This document shows, piece by piece, positions 7,020-14,490 of a DNA stretch of 34,443 nt. Numbering within the stretch: position 1 is the first letter of the stretch; every line of letters begins with the position of its first letter. Origin of the DNA: Candidatus Cloacimonetes bacterium HGW-Cloacimonetes-1 (GTDB taxonomy: Bacteria > Cloacimonadota > Cloacimonadia > Cloacimonadales > Cloacimonadaceae); contig PHBQ01000023.1 of assembly GCA_002841975.1 (NCBI GenBank), positions 1 to 34,443 on the forward strand, in the 5' to 3' direction. Below the pieces are notes generated by a model. It searched no databases and was not told the origin of the DNA. It saw only the letters and a program-made list of their open reading frames with translations. The position numbers and the translations under genes are program-made.

Positions 7020-7113
7020 TAGGTAAGTTAGGCAGTTTCCTATTATAGTCTCTATAGATAAAACTTGTATAGAGCCACAATATAGAATTTACCTAACTTG
7101 CCTAACTCACCTA
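7020..7113. repeat. Nested inverted repeats between the helicase and Sel1 genes
   Basis: The outer arms TAGGTAAGTTAGGCA (7020-7034) and TGCCTAACTCACCTA (7099-7113) pair with one mismatch. The inner arms CTCTATA (7050-7056) and TATAGAG (7068-7074) pair perfectly. The right side also contains a directly repeated CCTAACT (7092-7098 and 7101-7107). The block fills the gap between two convergent genes. It could be a bidirectional terminator or an origin/iteron region for the primase-helicase pair. The structure is seen; the function is inferred. Confidence 0.6.
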
Positions 7114-8424
7114 TCAATCAATACCAATATTGCTGAGCGGTATTCTAGAACTAAATTCTTTCATGAACAGCTTTACTTGATCAGCAATCTCATCCTTTTC
7201 GTCTTGAGTAAGAGAATTACAGAATAAGTGCTTTTCAGCGGACGCAGTTTTATCTCCCAAGCCTGAAGCAATAAGACACCAATGATATGCTTTTTTTGTA
7301 TTTAGGGGTGCTCCTATTCCCTTGAGGTAGCACTCCGCAAGGCAGTATGCTGAATCGGAATCTCCCTGTTCAGCAGCTAATCGATGCCATTTAAAAGCCT
7401 CTTCATTGCTTTTCGGAAACAGTACTCCAGTTGAATACAAAAATCCCATCATGGTTTGAGCTTTTGCCAGTCCACACTCTGCAGCGAGACTATACCATTT
7501 CATTGCTTCAATGGGGTCTTGTGCAACTCCCTCACCTGTTGCATAGCAATGACCGATATAATAATTAGCTTCCAGATTTCCCTGAGCAGCAGCCATTCTA
7601 AACCATCTAAAAGCCTCACTATAGTTATATGATACATCTAAGTAAATCTTGCCAAGCTCTAGTTGTGCTGATGCTACTCCTTTGAAAGATGCCTTTTGAA
7701 TCAATTTCAAAGCTTTAATGGGGTCTTTGTCAACACCTATTCCGTCATTATAGCACATACCAATTTTATAAATAGCTATTGGATATCCTTTGTCAGCAGC
7801 TAAACGAAACCATGTAAAAGCTTCAATAGTATCCTTATTAACACCCACTCCGGCGGCATAGCATAATCCAACTCTGTAACATGCTTCATGATCTCCTTGA
7901 TCAGCAGCCAAACGAAACCATTTATATGCTTCTGTAGTGTTTAATAATACACCTGTTCCATGAGAATAACACAATCCGAGCATTATTTGTGCTCCTACAA
8001 CTCTATTATCAGCAGCCAAACGAAACCATTTCACGGCTTCATTGAGGTCTTTGTCAACAACAACTCCATTAGTATAGCATAAGCCAATATTGAAATAAGC
8101 CCTCGGATCGCCATTATCAGAAGCTAACTGAAACCATTTAAAAGCTTCAACAAAGTCATTTGATACCCCATCACCATTGTAATAACTAATTCCTAGCATT
8201 GATTGAGCCCCAGCAACGCCCTTATCAGCAGCTAATCGAAACCATTTCACAGCTTCAATGGGGTCTTTTTTTACACCATCTCCGTCAGAATAGCACATCC
8301 CTACTTTAAATATTGCCTCGGGGTCACCTGTTTTCGCAGCTACGAGCAACCTTTTCAATCGGGCATTAATGCTTAATGCCTGACCTATACGATCCTTAAT
8401 CAAATGAATTAAGTTATATCCCAT
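7114..8424 (-). CDS. Sel1-like repeat protein
   Basis: This 436-residue protein is almost entirely Sel1-like (TPR-related) repeats of about 36 residues. Ten units are visible, each ending in a version of EAxKWFRLAADxG and opening with CYxxGxGVxxD (for example SDGDGVKKDPIEAVKWFRLA near residue 45). Unit 7 is shortened. A short N-terminal helical part precedes them, and a polar C-terminal helix (QDEKDEIADQVKLFMKEF) closes the protein. There is no signal peptide, so it is probably cytosolic and acts as a protein-protein scaffold. GGAGG lies 5 nt before the ATG at 8422-8424. A TTGACA promoter lies about 115 nt upstream. It converges on the helicase gene. Its partner cannot be told from the sequence; SLR proteins near mobile-element genes are often accessory cargo. 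Confidence 0.9.
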   Translation of the reverse strand: MGYNLIHLIKDRIGQALSINARLKRLLVAAKTGDPEAIFKVGMCYSDGDGVKKDPIEAVKWFRLAADKGVAGAQSMLGISYYNGDGVSNDFVEAFKWFQLASDNGDPRAYFNIGLCYTNGVVVDKDLNEAVKWFRLAADNRVVGAQIMLGLCYSHGTGVLLNTTEAYKWFRLAADQGDHEACYRVGLCYAAGVGVNKDTIEAFTWFRLAADKGYPIAIYKIGMCYNDGIGVDKDPIKALKLIQKASFKGVASAQLELGKIYLDVSYNYSEAFRWFRMAAAQGNLEANYYIGHCYATGEGVAQDPIEAMKWYSLAAECGLAKAQTMMGFLYSTGVLFPKSNEEAFKWHRLAAEQGDSDSAYCLAECYLKGIGAPLNTKKAYHWCLIASGLGDKTASAEKHLFCNSLTQDEKDEIADQVKLFMKEFSSRIPLSNIGID

Positions 8425-8539
8425 TTAGCCTCCAGAATATTATACATATTTACAGATTTCAAACTAGAAATTGATAGGTTCAAAGCGGGGTGGATAACCC
8501 TTGTTGATACACCTTACCCAAATCTCTTTTCTGAATCGA

Positions 8540-8568
8540 TAGTTAAATTTACTATAATAATATGTCAA
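8540..8568 (-). promoter_or_regulatory. Sigma70-type promoter for the Sel1-repeat gene
   Basis: On the minus strand a perfect TTGACA (8563-8568) is followed after 17 nt by TAACTA (8540-8545). It lies about 115 nt upstream of the ATG at 8424. Confidence 0.55.
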
Positions 8569-8622
8569 GAAATTATATCTACTTCATGCATGTCGCATTG
8601 TTTTAACCCTCAATTTTGTGAT

Positions 8623-8633
8623 GGGGGGGGGGG
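8623..8633. repeat. Homopolymer run of 11 G
   Basis: Eleven consecutive G occur in an otherwise AT-rich intergenic stretch. Such runs are prone to slippage. It lies about 55 nt upstream of the sel1 -35 box and about 245 bp upstream of the gene at 8878, outside any supported coding region. Confidence 0.85.
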
Positions 8634-8831
8634 CAAAGTGATGCAGGAGTGGTGTGGTAATGGCTTGATCATTTCCCTAAACTCATCCGGGCTATGCAAA
8701 ATTGAAGGTCAAAACTGGATTGCTCCAATCGCACTTTACGGGAGAGGGATTGGGGGTTACAGAGCATCTGTTTCATCATCCTCGGGGACAGCTGGGGCTT
8801 TGTCCCATCCGTCTTTGAGTATCCGCTTTGT

Positions 8832-8844
8832 GTCGTCCAATATC
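8832..8844 (+). promoter_or_regulatory. 13-nt motif shared upstream of both paralogs (copy 2)
   Basis: GTCGTCCAATATC lies 33 nt before the ATG at 8878. The same 13-mer in the same gene-relative orientation precedes the paralog (3015-3003, minus strand). Its function is unknown. Confidence 0.4.
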
Positions 8845-8877
8845 TATAGGAGCACGAAACTCCAAAAGAGGTAAAAC

Positions 8878-9315
8878 ATGATAGTATCATTCACGAACAT
8901 TTTGAAAGCATACAGCGGGAAGTGCGACGGCCTGGTGTATATGTACAACCGACGCTTGAACAAGGTAATAGCACGCCGCATGCCCGTCTTTACACCCCAC
9001 GCCGGGAATCAGCGTTTGAGCGAAATCTCCCGCAATCTGAAGGCACTGGAGATCAGTGAAGCCTATCGCAACGACATCCGTTTTTACACAGAGATGCATC
9101 GCATGGCATACCCAGAGAGCAGCGTTTACACTTGGTCAAACATGTTCACAAAGCTGATGTGGTCGCTTCACAGGGCTATTGGAGTGGATTTGGCTACGAT
9201 CACCAGAAACGAGATTGAGACCCAGGAACTGCCCTGTATCAGCGTTAAGGCGGCTGTGGAAGCCGGACTCTTGCCAGCGGTGCAAGGTTACGAACGCTTG
9301 GTGGCGTTGATGTGA
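8878..9315 (+). CDS. Hypothetical protein, paralog of the protein at 2471-2929 (repeat-associated family)
   Basis: This 145-residue soluble protein is homologous to the 152-residue product at 2471-2929, and I know no function for it. Shared blocks are KAYSGKCDGLVY near residue 10, NRRLNKVIARRMPVFTP, the Tyr/Asp-rich region AYRNDIRFYTEM, a WSNMFTKLMW helix (aligned with AYAIFVKMMFAW), and the C-terminal VKAAVEAGLLPAVQGYERLV. It is basic overall, but no DNA-binding motif is obvious. AGAGG precedes the ATG at 8878. The stop codon (9313-9315) lies inside the first bases of a 100-bp hairpin repeat unit, so gene and repeat are physically fused. The shared 13-nt motif lies upstream. Two diverged copies that preserve the same blocks argue that the family is under selection. 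Confidence 0.82.
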   Translation: MIVSFTNILKAYSGKCDGLVYMYNRRLNKVIARRMPVFTPHAGNQRLSEISRNLKALEISEAYRNDIRFYTEMHRMAYPESSVYTWSNMFTKLMWSLHRAIGVDLATITRNEIETQELPCISVKAAVEAGLLPAVQGYERLVALM

Positions 9316-9434
9316 GGTGTGGGGTATGGAGTTTTCGTACCGGAGCTTGCCGAAGCTCCGTCTTGTTCACTGGCGGAGGAATGGTATCCTCCGGCTACGG
9401 GATTGCGTGATGTGAGGTGTGGGGTATGGAGTTC
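9311..9434. repeat. Double-hairpin repeat unit plus start of a second, inverted relative to 3040-3216
   Basis: One full 100-bp unit (9311-9410) is followed by the first 24 bp of a second (9411-9434), which repeats TGTGAGGTGTGGGGTATGGA exactly. It contains the same two stems as the left array, reverse-complemented (CGGAGCTT-GCCG-AAGCTCCG and CGGAGGA ... TCCTCCG). The partial second unit ends abruptly at GGAGTT. The unit begins within the stop region of the preceding gene. Confidence 0.85.
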
Positions 9435-9758
9435 AAGGCACTGATTCAAATTCAAAGTTATCCCTATGCTCCGCAGTGCTTTTGGACTTCATGAAGGTTT
9501 TTCCCCTCTCCCCAGCCCTCTCCCACAAGGGGCGAGGGAGCAACAAACCTGAATCTACGCATTCTTACAAAGATCTGCAATCCAGAGAACGAAGATCTGC
9601 AATCCAGAGAATGAAGATCTGCAATCCAGAGAACGAAGATCTGTCATCTCGTTGTAAAGATCAGCGGAATTCGGCAGACCTATCACCTGTGGATTCTGGC
9701 GCAGACCGTAACGGGTCAGGCACCGTGTATTCACATCGAGATGAATATTAGATAGAGT
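9435..9758. other. Intergenic stretch with dispersed-type palindrome and short tandem repeats
   Basis: No gene is supported in these 324 bp. A C-rich palindromic element (CCCTCTCCC ... AGGGG, GAGGGAG; about 9504-9541) resembles dispersed extragenic elements seen in many genomes. A 22-bp tandem repeat follows at 9570-9643. The rest up to the end of the nuclease gene at 9759 shows only a weak GACC/GGGTC hairpin. Confidence 0.5.
9570..9643 (+). repeat. 22-bp tandem repeat, three full copies and part of a fourth
   Basis: The unit AAGATCTGCAATCCAGAGAA plus two bases (CG or TG) occurs at 9570-9591, 9592-9613 and 9614-9635. A partial copy (AAGATCTG) begins at 9636. The copies differ by one base. 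It has no spacer structure, so it is a minisatellite rather than a CRISPR array. Confidence 0.85.
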
Positions 9759-10688
9759 TCAATTGTTAAAGTTGAGGCGGATTACCACGGGTCTGTGATC
9801 TGAGATTTGAGTTTTGTAATTGGACATACCGCCCATAGACCTCTCGATCTGAATCGTCCTGGTATAAAATCCACTTTGGCGCAGGGCATCAAACAGTTCA
9901 TTGGTGATCAGGATATGATCCAGATGGCTTAATGAGCCGGGATATGAGGCATTGTTATAATTGAGATTTTGTGCGATGGGCATATCTGCAAATACATACT
10001 CGTCAGTTTTATTGATGAAAGCGCGAAAGACGTTGGTGGTCATAGGTTCCTGGATTTGATCGTTCATGTCACCCACGACGATGACTTTGCTGTTATTCAG
10101 ATTCTGAGTGATGTATTGGTCGAGCTTATCACAAGCTGAGCGTCTGCGCATTTCTTCGTCGCGTATGTTGGTCTCATCTATGTAGTTATCACCGAATGCC
10201 TTTAAATGATTATTGATCACATAGCAGTGCTGGTCTGACCACGTAAAGTCCAGTACATAAGGCGCACGGGGAAAGGCATACTCGTTGTTAAATATTGTAT
10301 ATGCGCCATTTACAGTAACAGTATTGGTATTGTAGAGAAATGCCAGGTTTTGCGGCATTGAACCACCAAACCCGGTCGAACACCATTCATAATTTGGCAA
10401 TGCCTCTGCCAGAGTTTGGAGCGCTCCGAGGTTATTGATCTCCTGGAACGCAAAAATATCAACCTTCATCTGAGGTATAATAAATGCCAGAGCTTGGACA
10501 GTTGAATTATTGATCGCCGGGAAGTTGTATAGGTTCCAGGTCACAATATCCAGACTTTGGCTGGTTCCAACTTCTATAGTATAGTCATCTACTATAGGAT
10601 CGATGTTTGTATTTGTCCCGCAGCCAAACATAATAAGCAAGGCGACAAAGACTACGGCAATGTGTTTTCTAAAATTCATAATTCTCAT
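9759..10688 (-). CDS. Secreted endonuclease/exonuclease/phosphatase-family protein, probable lipoprotein
   Basis: This 309-residue protein has the complete EEP (DNase I-like) metal-dependent hydrolase motif set. The motifs are TWNLYNF (N52), FAFQEI (E83), INNHLKA (N159, H161), VVGDMND (D207, N209), LSHLDHIL (D257) and ISDHRPV (D297, H298). The family cleaves phosphodiester bonds in nucleic acids or lipid and sugar phosphates, so the substrate is open; an extracellular nuclease is plausible. The N-terminus (MRIMNFRKHIAVVFVALLIM then FGC) is a signal peptide with a weak lipobox, Cys23 being the likely acylated residue. The first ATG at 10686-10688 has GAAGGA upstream; the next Met would be too far from it. 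It is divergent from the gingipain-like gene at 10834. Confidence 0.9.
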   Translation of the reverse strand: MRIMNFRKHIAVVFVALLIMFGCGTNTNIDPIVDDYTIEVGTSQSLDIVTWNLYNFPAINNSTVQALAFIIPQMKVDIFAFQEINNLGALQTLAEALPNYEWCSTGFGGSMPQNLAFLYNTNTVTVNGAYTIFNNEYAFPRAPYVLDFTWSDQHCYVINNHLKAFGDNYIDETNIRDEEMRRRSACDKLDQYITQNLNNSKVIVVGDMNDQIQEPMTTNVFRAFINKTDEYVFADMPIAQNLNYNNASYPGSLSHLDHILITNELFDALRQSGFYTRTIQIERSMGGMSNYKTQISDHRPVVIRLNFNN

Positions 10689-10833
10689 GGGTCCTTCATA
10701 TTTAAGATGGGATTTCTAACAAGCTTTTTATTTGATGCAATTTACGTGCCTTGTGGCAAGAAATCATCATTAACCCCAATTTAGGAATACTTATTGCTAT
10801 ATATACATGTGAAACACATTCTGGGAGGAACGA

Positions 10834-13800
10834 ATGAGATACACACTTATATTGATAATTCTTACGCTTATGAGCGTTTTAGTAGCAGCTCCGATAGAGA
10901 ATATTGCGACACACTCTTCAGGAGTACAGGTACGCATTGAAAATCTGCGGTCAAATCCTATTGATGAAGCAGATTTGAGCAATGATGAAGAAGGTTATCC
11001 TACATCTACTTTAATCTCGCGTACATTTGCGATGCCATACAGTGATGCACAAGTAGTGCTCAATAATATGACTTGGAATGTTTTTGATGCCCAAGGCAGA
11101 GTAATGTATGAAAGTGTTGATAACAATTCTGATGACATTGCTGTGGCTCATCATTTCAATTTTAGAGAAATGAATGGTTTTACAGTGACGATCCAAACAC
11201 AAAAGAATATTGGAAACAACAAAGCTACTTTGAAAAGCGTAGAATTTGCTCTGCAATGCCAGAATCCAATAGCTATACCTGCGTCCGTATCTCCGGCTTT
11301 CGTGGAAGCATACCGGCAGTTGGCAGATAACTACAGCACTTCCTATTTACGCAATTTACCCCTTTCCAGACCGAAATTATTGATTATCAGCCATCAAGGT
11401 CTATCAAGCTACATTGGTGAATTTGTAAAGTGGAAGAGACAAAAAGGCTTTGAAGTCTATGTCGTAAACAAATCTGATATTGGCAGTTCAGCCGAACAGA
11501 TCAAGAGTTTTATCCTCTCACATTATTTGCAATATGGTACAGACAATCTGCTGTTTATGGGTGACACAACCGGAAACTTTGCGATCCCCACCAATATCTA
11601 TCCCTCTCCGGATGGCACCGAACAAGACGCTGATGATAATGCCTATGTCAACTTGGTTGGCGATGACTATTTCCCCGAAATGCTGGTGGGAAGGATGTCC
11701 TTTGCTGATCCCAACGAGTTTTTGATCATCACAAATAAATCTATCGTTTACGAAAGAACACCATATATGACCGACACCAATTGGATGCGTAGAGCCTTAG
11801 TCGTAGCAGGTAACTATGCCGAAGGTACGCTGCGTCCATCTACACCTGTTACAATGTCCCGTTCTTTGCGGGAAAGAATGCTCGAATATGGTTATGCTCA
11901 AGTGGATACGGTTTTCTACCCATTTTCTCCGGCTCCCGGTACTTCTGCCATCCAATCTTCCATCAGCCAGGGTGTACAATTTGTCAGTTATCGCGGTTGG
12001 GGAGATGCCAACGGCTGGCATTATCCTTCTTTCCATATTCCGGACTTGACCAATACATACAATGGCCCCAAAATGCCGGTCGTGTATTCCATCGTTTGTA
12101 ACACCGGTGATTTTAACAATTCGGTGAATCCTTCATTCGGTGAGAAATGGATGCGGATGGGTACAATGAGTAATCCTGCCGGTTGCGTCGCCTTTATGGG
12201 ACCCTCAGATTTGCATACTCGTACCAGATTGAACAATTCTATCTCTACTGGTTGTTTCCGCGGAATATTCGACTTTGGAGTTCGTAATTTTGGATCCAGC
12301 GTTTTGGCAGGAAAGATCGAGCTTTACAAGAACTTCCCGAACGACTTAGCTCCGGGAATGTGGATACCTTTTTACTTCCACGTTTATAACATTTTATCCG
12401 ATCCTACGCTCAATCTCTGGGTTCTGGCACCTACTACTATTCCTGCCAGTTCGATAGTAGGCGGTAACACCTTTGCGCAGTCAGACAATCATATTTCTAT
12501 ATCCGATCCTGCTCTGGAAGGAGCTGTTGTAACCGGAACAAAGAACAATGTAGATTATTCTTATACGACTGTTCGCAATGGTATGGCAGTATTGCCTTTC
12601 AATCCCGAACAGACCGGTAACCTGACTCTCACGATATCAAAGAATAACATGGTGCCTTTGGTGGCAACTCTTACGGCATCGGAAACGGCAACTCTGGGAT
12701 TGCAAAGTAATTCTCTGAGTGGCCAGGTAGTTAATGCAAATCAGACCCTGAATCTGGAGCTGACCTTCAAGAACTACTCTGCTGCTACATTGACAAACCA
12801 GAGTATCGTCTTGAGCTGTGAACCAGCCGGAACGGTGACTATAAACAATGCCCAACAGACGATCAGTTCAATCGCTCCCGACGGTACTCAGACTTTATCT
12901 TACCAGATTACAATTGGTAGCCAAGTTATGCCGCGTGAAGTGCTGACATTTGGAATCGCAATTGCACCGGGTGGCGTCCATCATGCTTTCCAGTTATTGA
13001 GTGGTGGCGCAGAATTTGAGATACTTGGTAGTTCCGGTGTTTTAAATCTCGGTCAGAATAGCCCTATTTCTTTTGAAATTCAGAACAAAGGTAATGTCCC
13101 ATTGAGCAACGTTTCTGTGCAGATCCTATCATTGACAACGGCGATGACTATCACAACGAACAATGTAAATATGGGGAATTTTGCCATTGGTGAAACTAAA
13201 ACTCTCAATACTACTATGCAAGTACAAGCCAATGCCTATAATGGCAGAAACCTGCCGATTCGGATGAATTTCAGTGACAATAGCAATTACAGCATCAGTT
13301 CCTTCTATGCTGTTACAGCAGGCACACCGACCAATACGGATCCCACCGGACCTTGTGAATATGGCTATTTTGCCTATGACAGTAATGATCTCACATATCC
13401 TGAACATCCTACCTATCAATGGGTGGAAGTTGACCCTCGTGATGGGGGACAGGGGACTGTATATCTGGTCAAAGATGATGGTTCACGTGTAGTTGATTTA
13501 CCTTTCACGTTCCGTTTTTATGGTGTCGATTACAATCAAATCACAATCTGTTCAAACGGGTGGATGTCCTTTGGTGCTACCTGGATGACGGATTTTTACA
13601 ACCATTATATCCCCGCAGCCCTGGGTCCCAAATCTATGCTTGCCCCTTATTGGGATGATCTTAAGGGCATGAAAACGGGTGATGCAGAATTTAATGATAT
13701 GCGCATTTGCTACTGGTATGATGCCGCAAACAATCGCTATATCGTGGAATGGAACGATGCCTACAATCAGTACACCATTGAATTGGGTACCGGTGCCTCT

Positions 13801-14343
13801 CTGGAAAAATTCCAAGTAATCCTCTATCCACAACAGGGAAGAGATGGAGATATAGTTTACCAATATCATACTATCGATAACCCCGGGATCGGGAATAACT
13901 ATTGTACCATAGGTATCGAAAATCAAACACAATTAGTGGGTCTCACGTATTCTCACGCAAATTTCTATCCGGTTACTGCCAGTACTCTGGCTCCAAACCT
14001 GGCAGTGAAGTTTACTACGAATGCACCGGATACATTTGTTTCCAATGACGACCAGATCGGTTCTTTGCCTTTTGTAATGGGACAAAACTACCCCAATCCT
14101 TTCAATCCAACTACTACAATATCATTCAATTTGTTAAAGAACAGCAACACCTCGTTACGGATTTACAACCTCAAAGGACAATTGATCCGTAGCCTGATGG
14201 ATGCCGATGTAAAAGCGGGTCCTTATCAGATCGTATGGGATGGTAAAGACGATCAGGGACGTGATGTAAGCTCCGGATTGTACCTATACCAACTGAAGAG
14301 TGGAGCCAAGACAGTCTCACGCAAGATGCTGCTCATGAAATAA
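10834..14343 (+). CDS. Gingipain-like (peptidase family C25) secreted protein with C-terminal sorting domain; catalytic His position is Trp
   Basis: This 1169-residue protein begins with a signal peptide (MRYTLILIILTLMSVLVAA). A C25 domain spans about residues 170-540, recognisable from KLLIISHQGL, FVKWKRQKGFEVYVV, LLFMGDT and the Cys motif VVYSIVCNTGDF (Cys422). The expected GHG motif reads RGWG: Trp389 lies exactly 33 residues before Cys422, where gingipains have His. Beta-rich Ig/CARDB-like modules follow (about 560-830). Next comes a jelly-roll-like region with FYGVDYNQITICSNGWMSFG and LAPYWDDL (about 890-1070). The C-terminus carries NYPNPFNPTT (about 1086) and a FlgD-like sorting domain ending in SSGLYLYQLKSGAKTVSRKM. 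GGGAGGAACGA precedes the ATG, and a strong terminator follows. Export by the PorU/PorV-type system nearby is inferred. It may be a non-peptidase or a divergent enzyme. Confidence 0.9.
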   Translation: MRYTLILIILTLMSVLVAAPIENIATHSSGVQVRIENLRSNPIDEADLSNDEEGYPTSTLISRTFAMPYSDAQVVLNNMTWNVFDAQGRVMYESVDNNSDDIAVAHHFNFREMNGFTVTIQTQKNIGNNKATLKSVEFALQCQNPIAIPASVSPAFVEAYRQLADNYSTSYLRNLPLSRPKLLIISHQGLSSYIGEFVKWKRQKGFEVYVVNKSDIGSSAEQIKSFILSHYLQYGTDNLLFMGDTTGNFAIPTNIYPSPDGTEQDADDNAYVNLVGDDYFPEMLVGRMSFADPNEFLIITNKSIVYERTPYMTDTNWMRRALVVAGNYAEGTLRPSTPVTMSRSLRERMLEYGYAQVDTVFYPFSPAPGTSAIQSSISQGVQFVSYRGWGDANGWHYPSFHIPDLTNTYNGPKMPVVYSIVCNTGDFNNSVNPSFGEKWMRMGTMSNPAGCVAFMGPSDLHTRTRLNNSISTGCFRGIFDFGVRNFGSSVLAGKIELYKNFPNDLAPGMWIPFYFHVYNILSDPTLNLWVLAPTTIPASSIVGGNTFAQSDNHISISDPALEGAVVTGTKNNVDYSYTTVRNGMAVLPFNPEQTGNLTLTISKNNMVPLVATLTASETATLGLQSNSLSGQVVNANQTLNLELTFKNYSAATLTNQSIVLSCEPAGTVTINNAQQTISSIAPDGTQTLSYQITIGSQVMPREVLTFGIAIAPGGVHHAFQLLSGGAEFEILGSSGVLNLGQNSPISFEIQNKGNVPLSNVSVQILSLTTAMTITTNNVNMGNFAIGETKTLNTTMQVQANAYNGRNLPIRMNFSDNSNYSISSFYAVTAGTPTNTDPTGPCEYGYFAYDSNDLTYPEHPTYQWVEVDPRDGGQGTVYLVKDDGSRVVDLPFTFRFYGVDYNQITICSNGWMSFGATWMTDFYNHYIPAALGPKSMLAPYWDDLKGMKTGDAEFNDMRICYWYDAANNRYIVEWNDAYNQYTIELGTGASLEKFQVILYPQQGRDGDIVYQYHTIDNPGIGNNYCTIGIENQTQLVGLTYSHANFYPVTASTLAPNLAVKFTTNAPDTFVSNDDQIGSLPFVMGQNYPNPFNPTTTISFNLLKNSNTSLRIYNLKGQLIRSLMDADVKAGPYQIVWDGKDDQGRDVSSGLYLYQLKSGAKTVSRKMLLMK

Positions 14344-14371
14344 CGAAAATCTCTAATTACATATTCCTTCC

Positions 14372-14401
14372 AGCCCTTGTTCTATGGAGCAGGGGCTTTT
14401 T
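14372..14401 (+). terminator. Rho-independent terminator after the gingipain-like gene
   Basis: AGCCCTTGTTC and GAGCAGGGGCT form an 11-bp stem with two G-U pairs and a TATG loop. It is followed by five T. It lies about 30 nt past the stop at 14343. Confidence 0.88.
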
Positions 14402-14490
14402 ACTATAAAACGCGATTTGGTCTTTTCCAATTGACAGATAGCAAACCATCTCATTCTTGGTATCTTGTTTAAAATTGTATGGAGTTCATA

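Larger units (their letters stand above)
8425..8877. other. Intergenic stretch with promoter, poly-G tract and shared motif, no supported gene
   Basis: The left part carries the sel1-gene promoter (8540-8568, minus). A run of 11 G lies at 8623-8633. Further right a GGGACA/TGTCCC hairpin and the GTCGTCCAATATC motif (8832-8844) precede the paralog gene. A short open minus-strand frame at 8757-8843 (ending WDKAPAVPEDDETDAL then stop) reads like the acidic tail of a lost gene, but this is weak. The plus-strand ORF from 8590 has no ribosome site. Confidence 0.4.

Noticed and set aside
8590-8874. 94-codon plus-strand ORF spanning the poly-G run
   Set aside because: There is no ribosome site, the composition is low-complexity, and it depends on the G-run length to stay open.
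9570-9643. CRISPR array
   Set aside because: The 22-bp units are directly adjacent without spacers, and no cas genes are present.
9419-9751. 110-codon plus-strand ORF after the repeat
   Set aside because: It translates a partial hairpin repeat, a C-rich palindrome and the 22-bp minisatellite, with no protein-like conservation or ribosome site.
13552-13932. 126-codon minus-strand ORF within the gingipain-like gene
   Set aside because: It is antisense to a well-supported coding region and has no ribosome site or recognisable motif.
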